A DNA stretch of 40,832 nucleotides. It comes from Paracoccaceae bacterium. Its GTDB lineage: Bacteria > Pseudomonadota > Alphaproteobacteria > Rhodobacterales > Rhodobacteraceae. This document shows positions 7,887-16,598 of this stretch, in pieces (position 1 is the stretch's first letter; each line of letters opens with the position of its first letter). Below the pieces are notes generated by a model. It made no database searches. It was given only the letters and a program-made list of their open reading frames with translations, and had not been told where the DNA came from. The position numbers and the translations under genes were made by a program. Location: positions 1 to 40,832 of the forward strand of contig PWZT01000020.1 of assembly GCA_003567315.1 (NCBI GenBank). Reading direction: 5' to 3'.

Positions 7887-9176
7887 TTACCCCAATATGA
7901 CCGATGGCAGCCAAAGCGAGATGGCCGGGAAGATATTGACCAGCGTCAGCGCCACCAGCATTGCGCCGATGAACATCAGCAAGGGCGGGACGATCTTGCC
8001 GATCGAGATCCTGGCGATCGAGCAGGTGATCAGCACCACCGAGGCCACTGGCGGCGTCTGCTGCCCGATGCCGAGATTGAGCGTGATGATCAGCCCGAAA
8101 TGCACCCGGTCGATGCCAAGCTGGTCGGCCAGCGGCAGAAAGATCGGCACCAGCATCAGGATCGCGGGCGTGCCATGCACGATGGTCCCTGCGAGCAGGA
8201 AGAACAGGTTGATCGCCAGCAGCACGACCCAGTAATTCTCCGAGATCCCGAGGATCGCATTGGCGATGTCCTGCGGGATGCGCTGGTTGGTCAGATACCA
8301 GCCCAGCAGGGTCGAGGTGGCGACGATGAACATCAGCATGGCCGAGCGTTTGCCCGCGATACGCAGCGTATCGACGAAGCTCGCCCAGCTCAGCGTGCGG
8401 TAGATCACTGTGGCCATGACGATGGACCACAGCGCGGCCACGGCGCCGGCCTCGGTCGCGGTGAAGATGCCGCCCAGGATGCCCACAAGGATCAGGATCG
8501 GCAGGGTCAGCGGCAGCGCCGCATCCTTGCCCGTATCCAGCAGCCGCGCGAAACTGAACGCGCCTTCGGTCGGAAAGCCCTTGTAGACCGCGATGAGATA
8601 GGCCGTCATCAGCAGCAGGAAGCAGACCAGAAAGCCCGGCAGGATGCCTGCGGCGAAAAGCTCCGCGATCGAGGCATTGGCGACATAAGCATAGAGGATC
8701 AGGTTCAGCGAGGGCGGCACGATGATCGCCATCGTGGCCGAGGTCGAGGTGACCGCTGCCGCAAAAGCCGCCGAGTAGCCCCGCTTCTTCATCTGCGGGA
8801 TCATCACCGAGCCGATGGCCGCGGCATCCGAGGTGGCGGTGCCGGAAATCTCGGAGAAGAACAGGGACGTCAGGATGTTGACATGCGCGAGCCCGCCGCG
8901 GATATGGCCGACGATCGAGGAGGCGAAGGCGATCAGCTTCTCCGCGATCCTGCCCTGATTCATGACCTCGCCCGCGATCATGAACAGAAGCGCTGCGACC
9001 AGCAGGTAGTTATTCGCGCCACCGAAGGGGATCAGCCCGATGATCTGGGGCACGACAGCCGGGTCGAGAAAGATCATGACCGTGGCGGTGATGCCCAGCA
9101 CAAAGGCGATAGGCACACCCATCAGCAACAGGCCGATGAGCAGGATCAGGATGATATAGCCGGGGTCCATGAACAT
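7887..9176 (-). CDS. dctM: TRAP transporter large permease, DctM family
   Basis: This 429-residue polytopic membrane protein is the ion-coupled translocation subunit of a TRAP importer. It has about twelve hydrophobic segments and family signatures including the early GVPIAFVLGI and PFFLL-like region, SGTATSDAAAIGSVMIPQM, the PPSLNLILYAYVANASIAELFAAGILPG stretch (residues about 168-195) and VHGTPAILMLVPIFLPL. The length is typical. The start overlaps the dctQ stop (ATGA); an alternative in-frame ATG lies two codons downstream. It forms one operon with dctP and dctQ upstream and the racemase-like gene downstream. Confidence 0.93.
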   Translation of the reverse strand: MFMDPGYIILILLIGLLLMGVPIAFVLGITATVMIFLDPAVVPQIIGLIPFGGANNYLLVAALLFMIAGEVMNQGRIAEKLIAFASSIVGHIRGGLAHVNILTSLFFSEISGTATSDAAAIGSVMIPQMKKRGYSAAFAAAVTSTSATMAIIVPPSLNLILYAYVANASIAELFAAGILPGFLVCFLLLMTAYLIAVYKGFPTEGAFSFARLLDTGKDAALPLTLPILILVGILGGIFTATEAGAVAALWSIVMATVIYRTLSWASFVDTLRIAGKRSAMLMFIVATSTLLGWYLTNQRIPQDIANAILGISENYWVVLLAINLFFLLAGTIVHGTPAILMLVPIFLPLADQLGIDRVHFGLIITLNLGIGQQTPPVASVVLITCSIARISIGKIVPPLLMFIGAMLVALTLVNIFPAISLWLPSVILG

Positions 9177-9697
9177 CAGCCGTCTCCCTCTGGCAGCAAC
9201 TCACCGGGATTGATGCGGCCCATGATCAGGGCGACCAGTCGCACCGAGCAGATCAGGAAGATCAGCGCACCGCCCACAGGCACGGCGCCGCGAAACAGGA
9301 TCATCGGCAGATCGACCGAGATCAGCGTGCGCCCCAAGAAGCTGATTGCAGCATTGCCACCGAACCAGAACAGCGCGGCGCCGAAGCCCGCCATCAGGAT
9401 CTGGTTGATGCAGGCCAGCACGCGCTGCACCCCGAGATTGAGGCTGCGCGCGACCGAGTCGAACCCCAGATGCTCGTTGGTGCGCGTCAGATAGGCCGCG
9501 CCGATGAAGGTCAGCATGGCCAGGATATGCGCGGGCAGTTCCTCGCCCCATGACACGGAGCTGTTGAGCACGAAGCGCGCGAAGACGGCATAATTCAAGA
9601 GCACCAGCAAGATACCGGCGACAGTGATGGTAAACACATCCAGCGCGCGGCACATCAGCCGGTCAAGCCAGAGCACGGCCTTTCCAAGAGTGTCCAT
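9176..9697 (-). CDS. dctQ: TRAP transporter small permease, DctQ family
   Basis: This 173-residue protein with four predicted membrane segments is the small membrane subunit that pairs with DctM. Visible family features are the WGEELPAHILAMLTFIGAAY segment after the second helix, the HLGFDSV motif, and the last helix near ALIFLICSVRLV. The start was set at 9697 because AGGAGA lies 5 bases before that ATG on the minus strand; a further in-frame ATG at 9733 has no such site. The stop overlaps the dctM start. The gap to dctP is 71 bases. Confidence 0.9.
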   Translation of the reverse strand: MDTLGKAVLWLDRLMCRALDVFTITVAGILLVLLNYAVFARFVLNSSVSWGEELPAHILAMLTFIGAAYLTRTNEHLGFDSVARSLNLGVQRVLACINQILMAGFGAALFWFGGNAAISFLGRTLISVDLPMILFRGAVPVGGALIFLICSVRLVALIMGRINPGELLPEGDG

Positions 9698-9768
9698 AAC
9701 AATCTCCTGCAAACAGGGCGAGGGAAGGGGCACGGCCCTGCGCCAAAGCGCAAGGCCAGTGGTGCGGC

Positions 9769-10746
9769 TCAGTCGAGACCCAGCACCTCGCGGGTAACGG
9801 CGATCATGTCCGCGCCGATGGCATCCACGAAGAGCGGATCGTCATAAAGTGGCAGCGCTGCGGCCTGAAAGGCCTCGAAATCGACCTCGTTGATCTCGAT
9901 CTTGTCGGCCAGTTCCTCGAGGATGCGCGCATCGGTCTCCTCACCCCAGTTGAAGGTCCAGGGAGCAGTCTCGGCCGCGATGCGCAGCACTGTCTCGCGC
10001 ACCTCGGGGGTCTGCGCGTTCAGCCAGGGCTCCCCGAACAGCATGAAGGTCGGCAGATAGACATGGTTCGAGAGCGACATGTAATCCTGCACCTCGTAGA
10101 ATCGCGCGCTCTCGGCGATCTGCGCAGGGTTTTCCTGCCCGTCGATCACGCCCTGATCGAGGCCCGAATAGACCTCGCCGAAGCTCAGCGGCGTGGCATT
10201 CGCGCCCAACGTGTTGAACATGGCGACGCGCTGGCGGTTGGTGGGCGTGCGGATGCGCATGCCGCGCATGTCCTCTGGCGTGACGATGGGGCGGACCTTG
10301 TTGGTGATCACGCGAAAGCCATTGTCCCAGAGCGCGGCCAGAACGATCCCGCGCCCCTCGAACCCCTCCGACAAAAGATCGAAAGCCTCGGAGGCGGCGA
10401 ATTCCTGCACCTTGTCGCGGTTCTCGAACAGATAGGGCAGGTCGAAGATGGCTGTGCGCGGATTGATCTGCACGACCGCCGAAGCCGAGAGCGAAGCGTG
10501 ATGCGTGCCAAAGCCCAGCCCTTGCAACACATCTTCTTCGGAGCCGAGCGTGTTGCCCATGAAAATCTGCACATCCATTTCCGGCAGTTCGGCCTCGACG
10601 CGTTCCTGAAACTCCAGCAGGAAGGCATGGGCGAAGCTGCCCTCGGGCAGCGAGGAGTTGATCTGCAGCACCTGCGCCTGCGCAAGCGCGGGCAGGCAAA
10701 GCGCGACGGAAGCGGAAAGCGCGGACAGGCGGAGAGTGAAGGACAT
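9769..10746 (-). CDS. dctP: TRAP transporter substrate-binding protein, DctP family
   Basis: This 325-residue periplasmic solute receptor delivers its ligand to DctQM. It has a clear signal peptide (hydrophobic stretch ending LPALAQAQ). DctP-family segments follow: LPEGSFAHAFLLEFQERV, GTHHASLSASAVVQINPRTAIFDLPY as separate blocks, and the MRIRTPTNRQRVAMFNTLGANATPLSF region with the conserved arginine that binds a carboxylate. FGEVYSGLDQGVIDGQENP completes the set. The start at 10746 is preceded by GAGG seven bases upstream; the ORF could open further upstream at 10785 but lacks support. An AT-rich promoter with a perfect inverted repeat lies just upstream. The substrate is unknown, probably an organic acid; the RpiR regulator next door hints at a sugar acid or amino-sugar derivative. 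Confidence 0.92.
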   Translation of the reverse strand: MSFTLRLSALSASVALCLPALAQAQVLQINSSLPEGSFAHAFLLEFQERVEAELPEMDVQIFMGNTLGSEEDVLQGLGFGTHHASLSASAVVQINPRTAIFDLPYLFENRDKVQEFAASEAFDLLSEGFEGRGIVLAALWDNGFRVITNKVRPIVTPEDMRGMRIRTPTNRQRVAMFNTLGANATPLSFGEVYSGLDQGVIDGQENPAQIAESARFYEVQDYMSLSNHVYLPTFMLFGEPWLNAQTPEVRETVLRIAAETAPWTFNWGEETDARILEELADKIEINEVDFEAFQAAALPLYDDPLFVDAIGADMIAVTREVLGLD

Positions 10747-10803
10747 CTTGATACCTCGGGTGTTGGTGTGTCGGACAGCCAGCAATGGCAGGGCGAGGAT
10801 ATT

Positions 10804-10834
10804 AATTTTTCTTGAATTCTATCTACGAAAAATT
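10804..10834. promoter_or_regulatory. Perfect inverted repeat in TRAP-operon promoter, candidate RpiR operator
   Basis: AATTTTTC (10804-10811) and GAAAAATT (10827-10834) form a perfect 8-base inverted repeat with a 15-base spacer. They sit in the only strongly AT-rich patch of the region, 58-88 bases upstream of the dctP start. The neighbour upstream is an RpiR-family regulator. The link between the two is inferred from position. Confidence 0.5.
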
Positions 10835-10861
10835 TTTTTATTTGGGCGATTTTGCCGCTGC

Positions 10862-10884
10862 ACCCCGGAATCCGGGTATTTTTT
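10862..10884 (+). terminator. Terminator-like hairpin oriented to the plus strand
   Basis: CCCGGA-A-TCCGGG (10864-10876) is followed by TAT and six T (10879-10884). In plus orientation this resembles a short intrinsic terminator, yet the genes on both sides (RpiR and dctP) are on the minus strand. Perhaps it ends a small plus-strand RNA, or it serves as a regulatory site for the TRAP promoter. Confidence 0.35.
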
Positions 10885-10936
10885 ATGCGATGAGGCAGTC
10901 TCTGCTCAGAGATCGGGCGCTGTGAGAGCAGTGATT

Positions 10937-11809
10937 CTAGAATTCATCCAGCGAATCATGCAGCGCCTCGATGGCCAGCAGACGCTTGCGCCCTGTGGTC
11001 CCGGACCGCTCGAGCGTGCGGGTGGCGAGGATATGGCACAGCGTCAGAACCGCCGCGTGATTGAAGAGCGGGCCGGGTGCGGCCGTTTGCACGCGCAGTC
11101 GCCAATCCGGTGAAAGCTCGGCCTCGAATGGCGACTGATCGGCGCCTGATTGCGGGATCACATCGCTGATCAGCGCGGCGCGCGCCGGGGCCTGTCGCAA
11201 TTCGCGACACAGCGCCGGAAGCTGTCGCACTGTGCGCCGCAAGGCAAAGACGATCACCACATCCCCCGCCGCCATGCTGCCGAGGCTTTCGGCCAGTGTC
11301 TGCCCGGCGGCAGGCAGGACCGTTACATTGGGTACGGTCTGCCCCACTTGCGCGCCGAGATAGACCGCAAAAGCCTGCGCCGTGCGAAACCCGATGATCC
11401 AGACGCGCCCCGCCTTGAGCAGCGCATCGGCCATGTCATCTATCTCGGCCAGCGAGATTGCGGCAAAACTGCTCTCCACATTCTGGCGGCCCTGCGCGAT
11501 CTGCGCCATCAGCGCCGCCTCGGGCCCCTGATCGCTGGGCGAGACCCGGAACACTGCCGCCCCTGCCTGCTGCGTCGCGCGCGCCGCTTGCCGGGCCTGG
11601 TCGAAATTCTCGTATCCCAGACGGCGCACGAAGCGCGTGACCGTGGCATTCGACACATTGGCAAGCTGCGCAAGCTCTGTGGCGGAGTAGCTGGCGATTT
11701 CGCCCGGGAAGGACAGGATCGTGTCGGCCAGCCGCCGCTCGCTGGGATGCAGCGAGGGCAGCGCGCTTCGGATGCGGGCGATATAGGAGCCGGAGATGGC
11801 ACGGGTCAT
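10937..11809 (-). CDS. RpiR-family transcriptional regulator (HTH + SIS)
   Basis: This 290-residue regulator has an N-terminal HTH_6 domain (about residues 1-77), with the motif LHPSERRLADTILSFP and the recognition region ATELAQLANVSNATVTRFVRRLGY. A C-terminal SIS sugar-phosphate-binding domain follows (about 120-250, DDMADALLKAGRVWIIGFRTAQAFAVYLGAQ in parts, and a GDVVIVFALRR segment). Members usually repress or activate transport/catabolic operons in response to a phosphosugar. It is transcribed in the same direction as the TRAP operon and ends 190 bases before dctP, so it likely controls that operon from the inverted repeat between them. The effector is unknown. Confidence 0.9.
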   Translation of the reverse strand: MTRAISGSYIARIRSALPSLHPSERRLADTILSFPGEIASYSATELAQLANVSNATVTRFVRRLGYENFDQARQAARATQQAGAAVFRVSPSDQGPEAALMAQIAQGRQNVESSFAAISLAEIDDMADALLKAGRVWIIGFRTAQAFAVYLGAQVGQTVPNVTVLPAAGQTLAESLGSMAAGDVVIVFALRRTVRQLPALCRELRQAPARAALISDVIPQSGADQSPFEAELSPDWRLRVQTAAPGPLFNHAAVLTLCHILATRTLERSGTTGRKRLLAIEALHDSLDEF

Positions 11810-11959
11810 GCTGCCTTGTTAGCCGAGTTCCGGCGCGCATGGCCAGTGATTTGATGCGCGCGCGGCAAACGCAACGCACGCTGCATTGACGGGCTGGTGA
11901 TCACTTCATGCGATAAAATGCGCGACACCAACCCGCCGAGATCAACAAGGAAAACGACC

Positions 11960-12223
11960 ATGACCAATCCTTTCGCAGGACGCGCCGCCTCGCTCCAGGG
12001 ACCGGCCACCGATATTCAGCCCGTCACACCCGATGACAGCACTGACCTGCCCAGCGTGGCGCTCGCGCTCTATGTCGAAGGCGGCGGCACAGTTTCCATC
12101 GTGACCGTCAAGGGCGAGAGCCGCAGCGTCGCGCTGCCCGATTTCGCGATCCTGCCCGTGGGCGTGCGCCGCGTCTCGGCGACAGGGACCACGGCGAGCG
12201 GCATTCACGCGATGGTGCTGTGA
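11960..12223 (+). CDS. GTA head-spike-base-like protein (RCAP_rcc01079 family)
   Basis: This 87-residue protein has the compact pattern of the spike base protein of the Rhodobacter capsulatus gene transfer agent. The start is MTNPFAGRAASLQGPATD, then a QPVTPDDSTDLP segment, an ALYVEGGGTVSIVT strand pair, and a C-terminal RRVSATGTTASGIHAMV. In the GTA this protein forms the base of capsid spikes and its gene lies outside the main GTA cluster. The ATG at 11960 is preceded by AAGGAAAA. No other capsid or phage genes are nearby. The stop overlaps (TGATG) a 27-codon ORF in the place where a spike-fibre gene would be expected. I recognise the family from memory of its N-terminal pattern, so this is a fairly confident but unverified call. 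Confidence 0.72.
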   Translation: MTNPFAGRAASLQGPATDIQPVTPDDSTDLPSVALALYVEGGGTVSIVTVKGESRSVALPDFAILPVGVRRVSATGTTASGIHAMVL

Positions 12224-12306
12224 TGAAGATCACGACGGATTTTTCGCTGACATCGCGCCCCCTGCGCATGCGGGCCGGGGTCTCTCTTGTATCGGATCCC
12301 TCATGA
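12223..12306 (+). CDS. 27-codon ORF coupled to the spike-base gene, possible remnant
   Basis: The ATG in the TGATG overlap opens a frame of 27 residues, beginning MKITTDFSLTSRPLRM and ending in SDPS before TGA at 12304. It may be the residual 5' end of a lost spike-fibre gene, since in R. capsulatus the fibre gene follows the base gene, or it may be a chance frame. There is no independent ribosome binding site, so translation would need coupling. Confidence 0.3.
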   Translation: MKITTDFSLTSRPLRMRAGVSLVSDPS

Positions 12307-12375
12307 GCGGACGCGCCCTGCCATGTCGCCCGGGGGCTGCGGATCGGTACTCTCGCGCTGCGCGCAGATGAGAAA

Positions 12376-12427
12376 AGCGCCCTCGGGCCGTGCAGGGGTG
12401 GGTGGGTGGGCACGGCCCGAGGGCGCT
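12376..12427. terminator. Palindrome with G-quadruplex loop, copy 2 (convergent junction)
   Basis: A perfect 18-base stem (12376-12393 with 12410-12427; AGCGCCCTCGGGCCGTGC and its complement) carries the loop AGGGGTGGGTGGGTGG. With the next G this gives four G-runs separated by single T bases, the most stable type of G4 motif. On the minus strand the stem is followed by TTTTC. The element lies between the spike-base gene and the convergent aldehyde dehydrogenase gene. Confidence 0.75.
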
Positions 12428-12450
12428 CGCCCTTGCCTTTGGCAAGGGCG
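12428..12450. terminator. Second hairpin abutting G4 palindrome copy 2
   Basis: CGCCCTTGCC (12428-12437), TTT and GGCAAGGGCG (12441-12450) form a perfect 10-base stem that begins at the base after the G4 palindrome. Copy 3 shows the same tandem layout at 25734-25754. There is no T-tract, so it would be a structural or Rho-assisted end. Apart from the two hairpins, the minus-strand terminator and the 27-codon ORF, I see nothing in the 354-base stretch 12224-12577. Confidence 0.5.
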
Positions 12451-12508
12451 AATGGAGCTTCGGTGCGCATGACTTCCAACAGATCGCGTATCAGTCTGGG
12501 GTCGCGCA

Positions 12509-12539
12509 GAAAAACCCCCGCAAACGATATTGCGGGGGT
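12509..12539 (-). terminator. Rho-independent terminator of the aldehyde dehydrogenase gene
   Basis: ACCCCCGCAA (12514-12523) pairs perfectly with TTGCGGGGGT (12530-12539). Read on the minus strand the stem is followed by TTTTTC (complement of 12509-12514). It lies 38 bases after the minus-strand aldehyde dehydrogenase stop. Confidence 0.9.
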
Positions 12540-12577
12540 CCATATCCTGAAGCGCCTTGCAGTCGGTGAGCCTTGGC

Positions 12578-14098
12578 TCAGAAGAAGCCCAGCTTGTTGG
12601 GGTTGTAGCTCACCAGCATGTTCTTGGTCTGCTGGTAGTGATCCAGCATCATCTTGTGGTTTTCGCGCCCGACACCGGACTGTTTGTAGCCACCGAAGGC
12701 CGCATGCGCCGGATAGGCGTGGTAGTTGTTGACCCAGACGCGGCCCGCCTCGATGTTGCGGCCAAACCGATAGGCGCGGGTGCCGTCGCGGGTCCAGACC
12801 CCGGCGCCGAGGCCATACATCGTGTCATTGGCAATCGCGAGCGCCTCGTCCTCGTCCTTGAAGGTCGTCACCGAGACCACAGGGCCGAAGATCTCTTCCT
12901 GGAAGACGCGCATCTTGTTGTGGCCCTTCAGGATCGTCGGCTCGATGTAATAGCCGCCCGAAAGCTCTCCATCGAGTTCCCTGGCCTTGCCGCCGGTCAG
13001 CACTTCGGCGCCTTCTTCCACCCCGATGGTGAAATAGGACATGATCTTGTCATGCTGCTGCTTGCTGGCCTGCGCGCCGACCATGGTGGCCAGATCGCGC
13101 GGATCGCCCTGCTGGATGGCCTTCACCCGGGCGATGCAGCGCGCGATGAATTCCTCGTAGATGTCTTCCTGGATCAGCGCGCGGGAGGGGCAGGTGCAGA
13201 CCTCACCCTGATTGAAGGCAAAGAGCACGAAGCCTTCCACCGCCTTGTCGAGATAGGCGTCATCCTGCGCCATCACATCCGAGAAGAAGATGTTGGGCGA
13301 TTTGCCGCCCAGCTCCAGCGTGACCGGGATCAGGTTGACTGTTGCGGCCTCCATGATCTTGCGCCCGGTCGCGGTGGAGCCGGTGAAGGCGATCTTGGCA
13401 ATGCGGGTGGAGCGCGCCAGCGCGTCACCAGCCTCGGCGCCCAGACCGTTGACGATGTTGAGTGTACCCTCGGGCAACAGATCGCCGATGACTTCCATCA
13501 GCACCAGAATCGCGGCCGGGGTCTGCTCGGCGGGCTTGAGCACGATGCAATTGCCAGCGGCCAGCGCCGGGGCGATTTTCCAGGCCGCCATCAGGATCGA
13601 GAAGTTCCACGGGATGATCTGGCCGACCACGCCCAGCGGCTCGTGGAAGTGATAGGCGACCGTGTCATTGTCGATCTCCGACATGGTGCCTTCCTGCGCG
13701 CGCAGGGTGCCCGCGAAATAGCGGAAATGGTCCACCGCGAGCGGAATATCGGCAGCGGTTGTCTCGCGGATGGGCTTGCCGTTGTCCCATGTCTCGGCCG
13801 CGGCGATCAGGTCGAGGTTTTCCTCCATCCGGTCGGCGATCCTGAGCAGGACGTTGGAGCGCTCTGCCGCCGAGGTCTTGCCCCAGGCATCCTTGGCAGC
13901 ATGCGCCGCATCAAGCGCCAGTTCGACATCGGCCGCGTCCGAACGCGGCACTTCGCAGACCTTCTGGCCGGTGATCGGCGTGATGTTGTCCATGTAACGC
14001 CCGGCCACCGGGGCGACAAACTTGCCACCGATGTAATTGTCGTAGCGCGCCTTGAAGGGCGACTGGGTGCGGAAATCCGCCTGGCTCATCTGGTTCAT
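12578..14098 (-). CDS. exaC: NAD-dependent acetaldehyde dehydrogenase, ExaC/AldB/AcoD type
   Basis: This 506-residue aldehyde dehydrogenase oxidises the aldehyde made from an alcohol to the acid. The sequence closely follows E. coli AldB and Pseudomonas ExaC from [16 protein letters not shown] through [12 protein letters not shown] and the PWNFSILMA region. It continues through the catalytic glutamate in [10 protein letters not shown] and the catalytic cysteine in [14 protein letters not shown], to the end motif [18 protein letters not shown]. It is cytoplasmic, with no signal peptide. The start at 14098 is chosen because GGAGGAAGACC precedes it; the frame stays open to 14311 without support. 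It lies in an alcohol-oxidation island together with a PQQ dehydrogenase. Two CGAC-core motifs lie 139-171 bases upstream. A clear intrinsic terminator follows. Confidence 0.93.
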   Translation of the reverse strand: MNQMSQADFRTQSPFKARYDNYIGGKFVAPVAGRYMDNITPITGQKVCEVPRSDAADVELALDAAHAAKDAWGKTSAAERSNVLLRIADRMEENLDLIAAAETWDNGKPIRETTAADIPLAVDHFRYFAGTLRAQEGTMSEIDNDTVAYHFHEPLGVVGQIIPWNFSILMAAWKIAPALAAGNCIVLKPAEQTPAAILVLMEVIGDLLPEGTLNIVNGLGAEAGDALARSTRIAKIAFTGSTATGRKIMEAATVNLIPVTLELGGKSPNIFFSDVMAQDDAYLDKAVEGFVLFAFNQGEVCTCPSRALIQEDIYEEFIARCIARVKAIQQGDPRDLATMVGAQASKQQHDKIMSYFTIGVEEGAEVLTGGKARELDGELSGGYYIEPTILKGHNKMRVFQEEIFGPVVSVTTFKDEDEALAIANDTMYGLGAGVWTRDGTRAYRFGRNIEAGRVWVNNYHAYPAHAAFGGYKQSGVGRENHKMMLDHYQQTKNMLVSYNPNKLGFF

Positions 14099-14236
14099 GG
14101 TCTTCCTCCGAAAATGCCGCGGCCTTGCAGCGGCTGTGATGTCTGTTGCGCCAAGTCTCGGCGCGGCAGGATCAGAATGGCCCGAGCAGCGGACCTCTCC
14201 CCTGCCACCAGACAACACAGGACGCCCCCCGCGCAC

Positions 14237-14269
14237 AATTCGACCAAAGAAGGGTATGAGGTCGTATGC
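14237..14269. promoter_or_regulatory. Paired CGAC-core motif upstream of the aldehyde dehydrogenase gene
   Basis: AATTCGACCAAAGAAGG (14237-14253) and AGGTCGTATGC (14259-14269) carry CGAC at 14241 and GTCG at 14261, 20 bases apart. They match motifs upstream of five other units of the island. They lie in the 238-base gap between the histidine kinase stop and the aldehyde dehydrogenase start. Confidence 0.5.
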
Positions 14270-14336
14270 GCCGACCGCGCGCAGCACGCGCGATGGCATC
14301 CCGTGCCACATTTGCGCGCGGGTCCAGCCGTCGGCT

Positions 14337-16598
14337 TCAGTCCTGATGCAACCAGTAGCTGTGATCGCCGCGCTCGGCCTGCGCGGGTGCAGTGCTGCCT
14401 TGCATCGAGACCTGACGCAAGAGACGCTGCAGGCGGCGCAGCGACAGCGGCTTGCGCAGCAGCAGCACCGCGCGGTCGGCGGCTTTCTGGACCAGCGCGG
14501 GGTCGTGATCGGCGGTGATCAGCACAGCGGGAATGGTGCCGTGGCGGGCGCGCAACTCGGCGATGACATCGAGCCCGTTGGCGCCCGCGTCAAGCTGGTA
14601 ATCGGCGAGGATGACATCGGGCGGCACACCCAGATCGGCAATCAGCGCCTCGGCCTCTTCGGTCGTGGTGGCCTCGATCGGGCTTGTGCCCCAGTCTTCG
14701 AGCACGGCGGTCATGCCCTTGCGCACCTCGGCATCGTTTTCGACCACCAGCACCAGCAACCCGTCGAGCGTGTCATGCAGGCTGTCTTCAGGCGCATGGA
14801 TGGCCCGGCCCTCAGGGTCGGGGGTCGCGCGCGCCAGCGTGACGCTGAAGACCGTGCCGCGCCCGGGCAATGAGCGCAGCGCGAGCGGATGGCCCAGAAG
14901 CGCGCAGGCCTGTTCGACAATCGCCAGCCCCAGCCCCATGCCGCTTTCGCCATGAGCAGGATCCAGCCGGGTGAATTCCTGGAAGATCTCGGCCTGCTTG
15001 TCCTCGGGAATGCCGGGGCCGGTGTCCCAGACCTCGATGCGAAGGTGGTCGCCAGTGCCGCGAACGCCCAGCAGCACGCCACCTTTTTTCGTGTAGCGCA
15101 AGGCGTTGGACAAGAGGTTTTGCAGCACACGCTTGAGATAGACAGGGTCGGTGCGGACATGCGCGGTCGTGTCGCGCACACGCAAGTCCAGCCCGCGCGC
15201 CTTGGCCATGGGCGCGAATTCCTCGCGCAGCCGGTCCAGCAACGCGCCGAGCGGGATGGTCTCGGGCTTGGCGCGGGCCGCGCCGATGTCGAATTTCGAG
15301 ATATCGAGAAGGGCACCGAGGATCTGCTCCACCGAGCCAAAGGCCGAATTGACCCGTTCGATCAGACGCGCCTGTGCGGGCGGGTGATCCATGGACGACA
15401 GCGACGACAGAAACAGCTTGGCGGCGTTGAGCGGTTGCAGCAGATCATGGCTGGCCGAGGCCACGAACCGCGATTTCGAGGCATTGGCGCGCTCGGCCTC
15501 GTCGCGGGCGGATTCCAGCTCCAACGTGCGGGCGCGCACGCGCGCCTCGAGCGTCTCGTTGAGGCGGTGCATCTCCTCGATGGCGCGGCGTTCCTTGGTC
15601 AGATCGTTGAAGGAGATCACGAAACCCTGATCGGGCATCGCCTGCGCGAAGAGATCGAGGATCGCGCCATCATCCTGCCGGATCTCCAGCCGCAGCGGCG
15701 CGCGATGGGGCGGGCCGTTGACCCAGTCGGTCAGAGTGGCGCGGATATTGCTGCGCCCCAATTGCCGGCGCCGCATCAGGCTGTTGAGGATCGCCGTGAA
15801 GGGGGTGCCGCTCACCAACAGCTCCACAGGGGGCGAGAACAACTCACGCAGGCGGCGATTCCAGCCTGCGAGCCGCGCCTTCGCGTCGAATATCATCACC
15901 CCCTGATCGATATGATCGAGCGTTGCGCGCACCATCTGCGCCTGCTCATCGAGCAGCTTCGCGCGCTCTTCGCGGGCCACGCGCACCATGCCTGTCACAT
16001 CGGTCTGGGTGACCGCCGTGCCGCCCGAACTCATGCGCTGTTCGGAAATCTGCAGCCACTGATCCTCGACCAGCGCGACCATGAAATTCACATCGCGCCG
16101 CCGGTGGTTCTCGAGCCGCTTGGCCACCCAGTCGCGCCGCTCGTTGGCATCGGTGATCTTGAGGCTGGTGCTTTCGGAGACGATGCGCACATAATCGCGA
16201 AACGACAGCCCCGGCCCCAGCCTGCGGCGCACATCGGGCAGATCGGCGCAGAAGCGCGAATTCCACATGGTCAGCCGGTCCTGCGCATCGAACATCGCGA
16301 AGCCCTCGACCATCGCTTCCAGCGCATCGGCGAGCGCATTGCGCGCGCCCACGGCGTCGCGTTCGGCCTGCGAGAGGCGGGCATTGGTGATGCGCAGCTT
16401 GTCGAGCGTTTCGGCCAGATCGCGGGTGCGGGTGCGGATCTGGCTTTCCAGCGCCACCACATGCCCAAGCTGGGCGACCGAACGCGTGGCGCCTTGCGTC
16501 AGGCGCTCGGAGCGGTCCATCAGCGCGCGCAGGATCTCGCGCAGGCGGCGGTTTTCCTCCTCGAGGCTCAGATCGTCGGAGAGCAACCGCTCAGACAT
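14337..16598 (-). CDS. Hybrid sensor histidine kinase (coiled coil, PAS-type region, HisKA, HATPase, REC)
   Basis: This 753-residue kinase has no membrane segment, so it is a cytosolic sensor. A coiled coil (about residues 10-90) is followed by two PAS-like regions (about 95-215 and 225-335) and a second coil (340-375). The dimerisation/phosphoacceptor domain holds His384 in [10 protein letters not shown]. The N-box lies at 494-498 (NLLSN), with G boxes DTGPGIP and [10 protein letters not shown]-terminal receiver follows with Asp666 in LADYQLD and Lys716. The architecture resembles the ErcS'/NahK-type kinases tied to ethanol oxidation in pseudomonads. The start at 16598 overlaps the FIST gene end by 8 bases, which suggests the FIST protein feeds it a signal. 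The separate LuxR-type regulator upstream is a likely phosphate acceptor. Confidence 0.9.
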   Translation of the reverse strand: MSERLLSDDLSLEEENRRLREILRALMDRSERLTQGATRSVAQLGHVVALESQIRTRTRDLAETLDKLRITNARLSQAERDAVGARNALADALEAMVEGFAMFDAQDRLTMWNSRFCADLPDVRRRLGPGLSFRDYVRIVSESTSLKITDANERRDWVAKRLENHRRRDVNFMVALVEDQWLQISEQRMSSGGTAVTQTDVTGMVRVAREERAKLLDEQAQMVRATLDHIDQGVMIFDAKARLAGWNRRLRELFSPPVELLVSGTPFTAILNSLMRRRQLGRSNIRATLTDWVNGPPHRAPLRLEIRQDDGAILDLFAQAMPDQGFVISFNDLTKERRAIEEMHRLNETLEARVRARTLELESARDEAERANASKSRFVASASHDLLQPLNAAKLFLSSLSSMDHPPAQARLIERVNSAFGSVEQILGALLDISKFDIGAARAKPETIPLGALLDRLREEFAPMAKARGLDLRVRDTTAHVRTDPVYLKRVLQNLLSNALRYTKKGGVLLGVRGTGDHLRIEVWDTGPGIPEDKQAEIFQEFTRLDPAHGESGMGLGLAIVEQACALLGHPLALRSLPGRGTVFSVTLARATPDPEGRAIHAPEDSLHDTLDGLLVLVVENDAEVRKGMTAVLEDWGTSPIEATTTEEAEALIADLGVPPDVILADYQLDAGANGLDVIAELRARHGTIPAVLITADHDPALVQKAADRAVLLLRKPLSLRRLQRLLRQVSMQGSTAPAQAERGDHSYWLHQD

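Noticed and set aside
7710-9494. A 594-codon plus-strand frame across dctM and dctQ
   Set aside because: The translation is rich in Asp, Gln, His and Arg with no fold signal, and is the complement of membrane-protein codons.
11960-12306. A prophage or GTA gene cluster around the spike-base gene
   Set aside because: No terminase, portal, capsid, tail, integrase or lysis gene lies within the window; only a single spike-base-like gene is seen.
12376-12427. An insertion sequence end or transposon inverted repeat
   Set aside because: No transposase or target duplication is seen, and the same palindrome sits at three convergent junctions, which fits an end-of-transcript element.
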